Assembly (NCBI GenBank): GCA_023428915.1 | Contig: JAEYWL010000102.1 | Location: forward strand, 1 to 5,210 | Origin: Verrucomicrobiota bacterium | GTDB taxonomy: Bacteria > Chlamydiota > Chlamydiia > Chlamydiales > JAEYWL01 | Length of the DNA: 5,210 nt | Direction: 5' to 3' | Part shown: positions 1 to 5,207 of the stretch, piece by piece | Position numbering within the stretch: position 1 is the stretch's first letter | Layout of the letters: the number at the start of each line of letters is the position of its first letter | Made by a program: the position numbers and the translations under genes | The notes under the pieces: model-generated | Databases searched by the model: none | Told to the model about the DNA's origin: nothing | The model's input: only the letters and a program-made list of their open reading frames with translations

Positions 1-229
1 AGACGATGGGCAAACCTGCACGCTCAAGCTCCTCTGTTAGATAGTGACACATAGAGCCCGTTTCTAGACAAATTTTTTCAATTGATATTTTACCTGCTCG
101 TAGAATTGCAGTTATTATTGCTTCAGGCGTAGTACTCGTTGTAGTTTCCATTACTGTTTTACCTGATTCATTTATAATGCATATTGCAGTAGTTTTCAAA
201 GAAACGTCTAATCCTATATAGTGTTTCAT
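1..229 (-). CDS. IS110-family (DEDD) transposase, N-terminal part, cut by window edge
   Basis: Translating the minus strand from the ATG at 229 gives 76 codons without a stop, running off the window edge. The protein begins MKHYIGLDVSLKTTAICIIN and has CLETGSMCHYL at residues 54-64. These are the first two landmarks of the RuvC-like domain of IS110-family transposases: the Asp of YIGLDVS (D8) and the Glu of the ETG motif (E56), the D and first E of the DEDD set. The remaining acidic residues and the C-terminal serine domain lie outside the window. The family cuts and rejoins DNA with an RNA guide and typically leaves no target duplication. The start is well supported, because AAAAGGAG ends 6 bases before the ATG. 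The gene follows the OTU gene on the same strand. Whether the whole copy is intact cannot be seen. The family call is from recognised motifs and the frame is read directly. Confidence 0.88.
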   Translation of the reverse strand, partial: MKHYIGLDVSLKTTAICIINESGKTVMETTTSTTPEAIITAILRAGKISIEKICLETGSMCHYLTEELERAGLPIV

Positions 230-298
230 GAGTTGCTCCTTTTGGCCCAAAGAGGCCGTTGATTGTTTTGGTTTTTAATCAGATTAAAGGAGCAACTC
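230..298 (-). promoter_or_regulatory. Inverted repeat that can sequester the transposase ribosome binding site
   Basis: GAGTTGCTCCTTT at 230-242 and AAAGGAGCAACTC at 286-298 are perfect 13-bp inverted copies. In RNA made from the minus strand, the copy next to the start codon holds the AAGGAG Shine-Dalgarno and directly abuts the ATG. The upstream copy would pair with it across a 43-nt loop. Only transcripts starting outside the repeat, such as read-through from the OTU gene, carry both arms. This resembles the known protection of IS elements such as IS10 and IS50 against impinging transcription. The complementarity is seen; the role is inferred. A small GGCC/GGCC stem (244-257) lies in the loop. 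Confidence 0.55.
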
Positions 299-306
299 TT
301 TTTTTT
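230..306 (+). terminator. Possible rho-independent terminator for plus-strand transcripts
   Basis: Read on the plus strand, the 13-bp inverted repeat 230-242/286-298 is immediately followed by eight T (299-306). This is the layout of an intrinsic terminator. It would stop transcription running antisense through the IS toward the OTU gene. The 43-nt loop is long for a terminator, although an internal GGCC stem at 244-257 shortens it, so the terminator reading is less certain than the pairing itself. Confidence 0.35.
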
Positions 307-340
307 GGCTAAATTCTATTAGCGCGCCATCACACTATGT

Positions 341-2794
341 CTAAGCATCATCTTCGAAAGTTGAGGGTGAGAAGGGTGCTGAGGGTGCAGGATCGTCGAA
401 ATAAGGATCGTCGAAATTCAGACGCCTTGCCGTTGATGGTTTGTGGCTGGAAGCCGGATTTTCTATTTCTTTGCGTTTCAAATCTTGCCTTGGAGGCGAC
501 TCTGAACCGTGTATAAGTCTGATTGCTGTTGCAATGCTCAATTCATAACTTGGATCCATGCTTACGTTAGAAGATGTGGAAGCAGGAGCTTCCGGTTTTG
601 GAGGCTGCAGCCAGCTAAAATCGGCTTGACCCACCGGACAAAATCCCTCATTGCCTTGCCTTGGCATCAATAACATGTAGTGGGCAGGGTTGGTGGTGTG
701 TAAGATATTTATTTCAATTTCTTTACCCCACTCTTTGCTATCGATTTCATATTTGCTTGGAGCAATTGCTCTTGTTTGCCTTATTTCATCATAGCTGTAC
801 AGATTGATACTGAAATTTACTTGCAGTTCTTTACTTACAGTCTCAACAAGCGCCTTTAATTCATAATCTCCAGCCCAGGTTTTTTCTTCTTTCATGTCTG
901 CACAGTAATTCTCTAACTCTTCGCCTAAAAGGCATTTAAAAAAACTAGATTGCTCCATATGTGCGACTATTTTTTCCCGCAATTGTTGTGCCGACCCTGC
1001 TTGCAGCGATAAGCCAATTTTATGCAGCCCTTGCAATGCAACCCAAAACAAACAATTGCCGTCATCCGGAACATCTTCAATATAGAAATGGTTGGCATTG
1101 ATATAAGAAATTAAGGCTTGGTTCTGAAGATTGCTTGCTTCAAGATTAAACACCTCGTTAAGGTCCCATGCTGTTTGAATTCCACAATGCTGTTCTCTAA
1201 AGGAAGCTAACAACCTGCTTTTTATAGACTTTTCAGCATGAATAAGAATTGTATCTAAAAGGTTGGGGTCGTCAATTGCAGCTGTAATATAGGCTATGCC
1301 AGTGTCCAGGCTGGACAAAGCTCTGATTTTACTCTCATACACCAGCTCTTCGAAGTTTTTTTGAGTATGCTGCTGGATGAATGCCGCCAGATAAGCTGCC
1401 TGCAATTCGTCAGAGCCGCTGAGATCGCCCATCGCGATGGTTTCTGGTGCATCTTCATCGGAGTTGTCCAAGACTTCTCTATCAGCAATATGTAAATTTA
1501 CATCAATGCTCCACTCGAGTATGCTGACCTGTGCGCTGACCCCCTCTTCCTCATTGATTTCCACAATGCAAAAGGTTTTTTCTTTTTTAGCTTTAACATT
1601 TTCAAGGAACTCTGCATCCATATGAGCAGGCAAGTGCGGGGAAGCTTCTTCTAATCTCCCTGTGAATAGCGCTGTAAGATAGCGCATATCATCTTTTTTA
1701 ACGGACAGGCAGCCTAGATTTACTTCCTTAATAGGCGTGCCGACCACAGGCAAGAGGATTTTTATAGATTCTGTACAGCCTTTCAGGGAAAGGAACTCTA
1801 AATTTGTAAGGCTTTGTAAAATAGCCGTAGCCCCTTCGATTCCAAGTTCTGTATTGCCTTCCAGGCAAAGCTTAAGCACTCCAGAGCCGACTTTTGATAC
1901 CGCATCATCTTCTTCTTTTCCTTTTTTTTGCTCTACGATTTTTTTCTGTTCGACGAGTTCTTTAGCAAGTTCCTCTGCAGTATCAGAGGTAAGGCTGTCA
2001 TGGGTGAGGTAAAGGGATGTAATATTCAAATTCTTTTTTAAACAGGCAGAGAGCTCTCTCATTTGCCCTTTATCTAAAGGCATTTTGCTTAGCTTTAACG
2101 AGTTTAAAGGACAGCCGGCTTGAATTCCATTCAGAAGTTCACTGAAGGCGCTTTCATCAAAAGCAACTGCATTTAAAGATAAGTGTGAAAGCTGCTTTGC
2201 TTTAGGTAAAAGAGCTTTTAGGGCATCTGCTTGCGTGTAGGTAATATTTTGATTTTTGAAGCTTAAGTCGGCCACTTTGCCGATGAGTTTGTTAAAAGCT
2301 TCCGACATATGCGGTTCCAATGCGCAGCCGTTGAAAGTTATGTACAATGATCCCTCAGGGGCTTTCCTGGAGGGAGCTGCTACATATTTTGAGAAGGTTT
2401 CGCAAAAACTTGCCCAGCTTTCTTCTGTAAACGAAGTCTTCACAAAGTCAAAACCTGAAATTATTTCATGACTCTCCTGCAAAGCTAAGAGCAAAGGTTT
2501 CCAGTCTGTGATATTGATCTTTTCTACGGATTGAAGAAGCAGGCTGTTATGCATTCTTTTATTCAAAACACAAATAGGGGTTTTGGCCTGATCGGTTTTA
2601 TCAACTTGCATTTCCTCTATGTAAATGCTCCAGCATTCCTGTGCATATTCAGGGTCTGACCCATAATCGCCATTAAGTAAGCAGTCAGCTAGTTTTTGAA
2701 GATCAAATTTTCCTTCAAGATCAGGTTTATATATTTCTGAAGGAGAAGAATTATAGGGATTTAAAGAAGGAGAAGAAGGGCCGGATGCTTGCAT
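341..2794 (-). CDS. LRR–OTU protein: leucine-rich repeats fused to an OTU cysteine protease, likely secreted deubiquitinase effector
   Basis: An 817-codon frame without interruption. Residues 1-25 are Ser/Pro-rich, as in many secreted effectors. Residues 173-366 hold about seven LRR-like units beginning near 173, 201, 229, 257, 305, 331 and 354. The roughly 28-residue spacing of the first four is typical of ribonuclease-inhibitor-type repeats. A charged insert (281-297) containing VEQKKIVEQKK interrupts them. Residues 380-560 are mostly helical and unrecognised. Residues 568-712 form an OTU domain: DDGNCLF at 577-583 supplies D578 and the nucleophile C581, and PAHYMLLM supplies H705. OTU enzymes hydrolyse ubiquitin linkages, and bacterial ones are usually injected into eukaryotic hosts. 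The LRRs would select the partner. The tail (713-817) is Pro/Ser-rich with a basic patch (KRK, ARR) and an acidic end. The start has only a weak AAAGAG Shine-Dalgarno but a good promoter upstream. Activity, secretion route and host are inferred; no known gene name is recognised. Confidence 0.88.
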   Translation of the reverse strand: MQASGPSSPSLNPYNSSPSEIYKPDLEGKFDLQKLADCLLNGDYGSDPEYAQECWSIYIEEMQVDKTDQAKTPICVLNKRMHNSLLLQSVEKINITDWKPLLLALQESHEIISGFDFVKTSFTEESWASFCETFSKYVAAPSRKAPEGSLYITFNGCALEPHMSEAFNKLIGKVADLSFKNQNITYTQADALKALLPKAKQLSHLSLNAVAFDESAFSELLNGIQAGCPLNSLKLSKMPLDKGQMRELSACLKKNLNITSLYLTHDSLTSDTAEELAKELVEQKKIVEQKKGKEEDDAVSKVGSGVLKLCLEGNTELGIEGATAILQSLTNLEFLSLKGCTESIKILLPVVGTPIKEVNLGCLSVKKDDMRYLTALFTGRLEEASPHLPAHMDAEFLENVKAKKEKTFCIVEINEEEGVSAQVSILEWSIDVNLHIADREVLDNSDEDAPETIAMGDLSGSDELQAAYLAAFIQQHTQKNFEELVYESKIRALSSLDTGIAYITAAIDDPNLLDTILIHAEKSIKSRLLASFREQHCGIQTAWDLNEVFNLEASNLQNQALISYINANHFYIEDVPDDGNCLFWVALQGLHKIGLSLQAGSAQQLREKIVAHMEQSSFFKCLLGEELENYCADMKEEKTWAGDYELKALVETVSKELQVNFSINLYSYDEIRQTRAIAPSKYEIDSKEWGKEIEINILHTTNPAHYMLLMPRQGNEGFCPVGQADFSWLQPPKPEAPASTSSNVSMDPSYELSIATAIRLIHGSESPPRQDLKRKEIENPASSHKPSTARRLNFDDPYFDDPAPSAPFSPSTFEDDA
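389..417 (-). repeat. 15-bp tandem repeat near the 3' end of the OTU gene
   Basis: A 14-base direct repeat (389-402 and 404-417, period 15) encodes the consecutive FDDPY and FDDPA units at residues 794-803. Nearly identical DNA points to a recent in-frame duplication in the disordered acidic tail. Confidence 0.75.
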
Positions 2795-2835
2795 GTTTGC
2801 TCTTTATTTGGTATTAATTTAAAAATAATGAAATT

Positions 2836-2864
2836 ATTGTATTTTAATACTCGATTAATTTCAA
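2836..2864 (-). promoter_or_regulatory. Sigma70-type promoter of the LRR–OTU gene
   Basis: On the minus strand TTGAAA (2864-2859) is followed after exactly 17 bases by TACAAT (2841-2836). Each box differs from the consensus by one base. The predicted transcript start is near 2829, leaving a leader of about 35 nt before the ATG at 2794. The surroundings are very AT-rich, which raises the chance of accidental boxes, but the spacing and position are ideal. Confidence 0.65.
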
Positions 2865-2869
2865 TTAAT
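2854..2869. promoter_or_regulatory. Palindrome over the -35 box, possible operator
   Basis: ATTAATT (2854-2860), TC, AATTAAT (2863-2869) is a perfect 7-bp inverted repeat covering the -35 hexamer of the OTU promoter. A regulator bound here would block RNA polymerase. The extreme AT content makes a chance palindrome quite possible. Confidence 0.25.
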
Positions 2870-3149
2870 TTGTTTTATAAAAAATATTTCTGTAATGGTT
2901 AAACAAAATCACGTTTTTATTTAATTTGTGTTAAGAGAATAATAATGATAAATAAAGAAGATTGATTTAAGACCTTTAATTTAAATTATGCTCTTTAAAA
3001 CAAGGATCTTATGAAGATTTCAAGATTACGTTTATTTTTACCTGCAGATTTACCAATGCCTGTGAAAAATCACCTAGCTGTGAATGCGGTGTAGCAAGTA
3101 ACCATAAGTGTTAACCAATGTCATAAACTTAAGAAAATCGATTTGGAGT

Positions 3150-3270
3150 GCGAGTGACTCGTCACCGCTTTAGTCGTGTTTGACTTGTCAAACACTTCAG
3201 AATAGGGATTTTACAGGGCTCTTTTATGTTCGACAAGTCGAACATGGAGAAAGCTGCGACGAGTCGCAGC
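3150..3270. repeat. Nested palindromic array: four GAC-NN-GTC hairpins in mirror order
   Basis: Four hairpins lie in tandem. H1 (3150-3168) is an 8-bp stem with one bulged A (3153) around TC. H2 (3176-3195) is a 9-bp stem around TT. H3 (3226-3245) is a 9-bp stem around AA. H4 (3253-3270) is an 8-bp stem around GA. All have GAC and GTC flanking a 2-nt centre. Gaps are 7, 30 and 7 nt. H4 is an inverted copy of H1 and H3 of H2: the central octamers GACTCGTC/GACGAGTC and GACTTGTC/GACAAGTC are exact reverse complements. The two 46/45-nt halves match at 34 of 45 aligned positions in inverted orientation. Eight of the eleven mismatches form four compensated base pairs and the other three lie in the 7-nt spacers. 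No open frame explains it. It may be a REP/BIME-like or MITE-like element, or a protein or RNA recognition structure; its identity is unknown. Confidence 0.85.
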
Positions 3271-3664
3271 ACTGTGCGACCGGTATGTCGTTAAACTAGA
3301 AGGTGAAAGTCCTTTACGGGCTCTGGTAAGGAGAACCGTTAGTGAAGGCAAGGGTGTCCATCGCGAGATGGAATCTGAAGAAAGCCGTATACAAAATGCT
3401 GACCTGACGAACAGGTAATCCGGTAACGGATGGCGCATAAGAGGCAATGACTCTAGGAAGAAGGATGCAGTGGAATCCAAAGTCCGATACTTACCCGGAA
3501 GAGTCCTTGTAGATGCGACAGGTAAGCAGGAAAGTTTAATGAATTACCCGGTGAGAGCTGTATTCACGCATGACTACTACCCGACAAAAGAGGGAAACGA
3601 CATGCTAGTGGTGTCTCGGAGAGATGACGCGAACGATACAGCAGTCAGCAGACGGCATAGTAAC

Positions 3665-3678
3665 TCGTCGTGAGACGA
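3665..3678 (+). ncRNA. GNRA-capped stem within the intron RNA, before the maturase gene
   Basis: TCGTC (3665-3669) pairs with GACGA (3674-3678) around the loop GTGA, a GNRA tetraloop. Such loops in group II introns commonly dock into receptor helices. Its position just before the maturase leader suggests domain III or the base of domain IV, but I cannot assign the contact by eye. Confidence 0.4.
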
Positions 3679-3691
3679 TGAAGGCCCGAAC

Positions 3692-3724
3692 ATGAAAACA
3701 AAGGAAAGACCTAATTTTCTATGA
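3692..3724 (+). CDS. Possible 10-aa leader peptide overlapping the maturase start
   Basis: ATG at 3692 opens a 10-codon frame (MKTKERPNFL) whose TGA (3722-3724) overlaps the maturase ATG (3721-3723) as ATGA. AAGG at 3681-3684 gives a plausible Shine-Dalgarno 7 bases before it. ATGA overlaps usually mean translational coupling, so ribosomes ending here could re-initiate on the maturase. The peptide has no recognisable function. An alternative is that the frame is accidental and only the AAGGAAAG inside it matters. Confidence 0.25.
   Translation: MKTKERPNFL
3701..3708 (+). promoter_or_regulatory. Ribosome binding site supporting maturase start at 3721
   Basis: AAGGAAAG ends 12 bases before the ATG at 3721, a slightly long spacing. 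The in-frame alternative ATG at 3808 has no Shine-Dalgarno, and an in-frame TAA at 3712-3714 prevents any earlier start. Confidence 0.45.
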
Positions 3725-5130
3725 CAACAGAGAATCGCAGAAAAGAAGAATACGAAGCGAAAACGGAGGACCCGGGACGGAATCCCGTACAACCTACGAA
3801 TAGCGCGATGGTTGACAAGGCAGAAAAGGAAGAATCTATCCTACCTGATAATCAACGCTATATCCATATCCCCAAGATAGAAGGAGTAGTGAGCGATTAT
3901 AACATACAAGAAGCAATGAAAGTAGTTATTCGCAATAAAGGGGCTCCCGGAATTGATGGGATAACTACTGAAGAAATCAAAGGGATAATACAGAAACAAT
4001 GGCCCAAGATTAAACAAGATATCCTTGATGGAAAGTACTGTCCAAACCCAGTTAAAAGGGTTGAAATACCAAAACCAGATGGAAGTGGAGTTCGTAAGCT
4101 TGGAATTCCAACAGTCATGGATAGGATTATTCAACAGGCGCTCTACCAAGAACTCGTTTACACATTCGAAGCCACTTTTTCTGAAAATAGTTATGGTTTT
4201 AGAATAGGTCGAAAAGCCCAACAAGCTGTATTGAAAGCTCAAGAATATATCCAAGAGGGGTGTGAATGGGTCGTAGATATTGATTTGGAGAAATTTTTCG
4301 ACAAAGTAAACCACGACATCCTCATGTCGAGAGTAGCACGAAAAGTCAAGGACAAGAAAATTCTTCTGCTGATCAGGAAGTTCCTACAAGCAGGAGTGAT
4401 GGAAAATGGCCTTGTCGAAGTAACAGAAGAGGGAACTCCGCAAGGAGGCCCTTTGTCACCCCTACTTTCGAACATTATGTTGGATGACTTTGACAAAGAA
4501 TTGGAAAAGAGAGGACTGCGGTTTGCAAGATACGCTGATGACTGCAATATCTACGTGAAGTCAGAGAAAGCAGGTCAACGAGTCATGGAATCCGTGGTTA
4601 AATTCCTTACCGCAAAACTGAAGCTCAAAGTAAACCAGAATAAAAGCGCAGTAGCCCTCCCATGGGAACGCAAATTTCTCGGATTTACCTTCAAGAAGGA
4701 AGAATCGGGAAAGATTGCAGTCCACGAAAGCCGAGTTAAACGACTGAAGGACAAAATAAGAGGCTTAACCAAGAAAATGAGAGGCAGTAACCTAACGGAT
4801 AGCATCCGAAAGTTAATCATGCCAATCACAAGAGGATGGGCAAATTACTTTGGCATAGCAGAAGAACGAGGCATATTCGAGAGTCTGGATGGATGGATTA
4901 GGCGAAAAATAAGAGGAATCCAATGGAGACAATGGAAGAAACCAAAAACGCGAATCAAGAAACTGATAGCGCTAGGAATCAAGGAACACACTGCAAGAAA
5001 GCACGCTTATAGCAGTAAAGGACCATGGAGAATGGCTAAAAGCTACTGCATGCATAAAGGGCTTTCAAACAATGTCATTGAATCCATGGGGTATATCCCA
5101 ATGATGATTCTAGTATGTGCTAGGTCATAG
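3721..5130 (+). CDS. ltrA: Group II intron reverse transcriptase/maturase (class C type)
   Basis: The 469-residue intron-encoded protein helps its intron RNA fold and splice, then copies it into DNA during retromobility. The N-terminal 45 residues are polar and poorly conserved. The RT domain begins near the GAPGIDG motif (74-80) and continues through IPKPDGSGVRKLGIP. Motif A is VDIDLEKFFD (D188), then TPQGGPLSPLLSNI (239-252), then the YADD box (271-274, D273 and D274). These provide the three metal-binding aspartates, so the RT looks catalytically intact. The X (thumb/maturase) domain follows, with RGWANYF (371-377), DGWIRRK and a basic KKPKTRIKK segment, ending with GPWRM (434-438). No zinc-finger-like H-N-H endonuclease domain is present, as expected for class C. 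MSRVARKVKDK and RYADDCNIYVKS strongly recall class C proteins such as the Geobacillus GsI-IIC RT. The protein is slightly longer than many relatives; a start at M30 (3808) would give 440 residues. Confidence 0.95.
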   Translation: MTTENRRKEEYEAKTEDPGRNPVQPTNSAMVDKAEKEESILPDNQRYIHIPKIEGVVSDYNIQEAMKVVIRNKGAPGIDGITTEEIKGIIQKQWPKIKQDILDGKYCPNPVKRVEIPKPDGSGVRKLGIPTVMDRIIQQALYQELVYTFEATFSENSYGFRIGRKAQQAVLKAQEYIQEGCEWVVDIDLEKFFDKVNHDILMSRVARKVKDKKILLLIRKFLQAGVMENGLVEVTEEGTPQGGPLSPLLSNIMLDDFDKELEKRGLRFARYADDCNIYVKSEKAGQRVMESVVKFLTAKLKLKVNQNKSAVALPWERKFLGFTFKKEESGKIAVHESRVKRLKDKIRGLTKKMRGSNLTDSIRKLIMPITRGWANYFGIAEERGIFESLDGWIRRKIRGIQWRQWKKPKTRIKKLIALGIKEHTARKHAYSSKGPWRMAKSYCMHKGLSNNVIESMGYIPMMILVCARS

Positions 5131-5140
5131 TGATCATGAA

Positions 5141-5170
5141 CCGCCGTATACGGATCCGTACGTACGGTGG
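5141..5170 (+). ncRNA. Group II intron domain V (catalytic hairpin)
   Basis: CCGCCGTA (5141-5148) pairs with TACGGTGG (5163-5170), including the conserved G·U at the third pair. The catalytic triad is CGC (5142-5144), as in several class C introns, rather than AGC. The two-nucleotide CG bulge (5161-5162) is in its canonical place. The upper stem is TACG/CGTA closed by GATC. At 30 nt the hairpin is shorter than the usual 34 nt, a class C trait. Confidence 0.85.
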
Positions 5171-5173
5171 TGT

Positions 5174-5207
5174 GAGAGGACGGGAGTCTTATGACTCCCT
5201 CCTACTC
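5174..5207 (+). ncRNA. Group II intron domain VI with branch-point adenosine
   Basis: GAGAGGA (5174-5180) pairs with TCCT-CTC (5200-5207), leaving A5204 bulged as the branch-point nucleophile. The distal stem GGGAGTC (5182-5188) pairs with GACTCCC (5193-5199) around TTAT. The bulged A is six bases from the 3' intron end at 5210, close to the usual distance. Confidence 0.8.

Larger units (their letters stand above)
1..306 (-). mobile_element. IS110-family insertion sequence, 5' end (partial)
   Basis: The transposase start and its upstream non-coding end define one end of an IS110-type element. The outer boundary is not visible. IS110 elements often lack clear terminal inverted repeats and target duplications, so the limit of 306, after the T-run, is only a guess and could lie anywhere up to the stop codon at 341. 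Only about 111 bp separate the transposase start from the stop of the neighbouring gene. This end therefore has room only for a short non-coding leader. Confidence 0.6.
2795..3149. other. AT-rich intergenic region without a convincing gene
   Basis: This stretch separates the OTU gene from the hairpin array and intron. Its OTU-proximal half (to about 3000) is very AT-rich and carries the OTU promoter; composition becomes more balanced after 3000. The only small frame noted is 27 codons on the plus strand (3011-3094, starting MKISRLRLFL). It has an AAGGA only 4 bases before its ATG, and its product resembles nothing I recognise. No tRNA or terminator is apparent. Confidence 0.6.

Noticed and set aside
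2920..2990. Possible plus-strand promoters in the AT-rich intergenic region (TTGTGT or TTGATT boxes)
   Set aside because: The boxes match poorly or are wrongly spaced and no supported gene follows; such matches are common in AT-rich DNA.
3011..3094. 27-codon plus-strand frame starting MKISRLRLFL
   Set aside because: Very short, with an AAGGA only 4 bases from the ATG, no clear promoter and no recognisable product. It could be a remnant of a lost element but nothing shows it.
3150..3270. Hairpin array as integron attC sites or a CRISPR array
   Set aside because: There is no integrase and no paired GTTRRRY/RYYYAAC boxes, so attC is unsupported. The units are mirrored and differ in arms, with 7- and 30-nt gaps, which does not fit a CRISPR direct repeat and spacer pattern.
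3270..3344. AGTG at 3341-3344 as EBS1 pairing with CACT at 3270-3273
   Set aside because: Four bases of complementarity are expected by chance and I could not fold domain I reliably by eye, so I make no exon-binding-site call.
3211..3480. 89-codon minus-strand frame across hairpins H3/H4 and the intron 5' end
   Set aside because: It crosses the intron boundary and structured RNA regions, and its product is low-complexity and unrecognisable.
3841..4314. 157-codon open frame on the minus strand inside the maturase gene
   Set aside because: It lies wholly opposite the reverse transcriptase coding sequence, resembles no family, and has no ribosome binding site that I could see; it is an antisense shadow.
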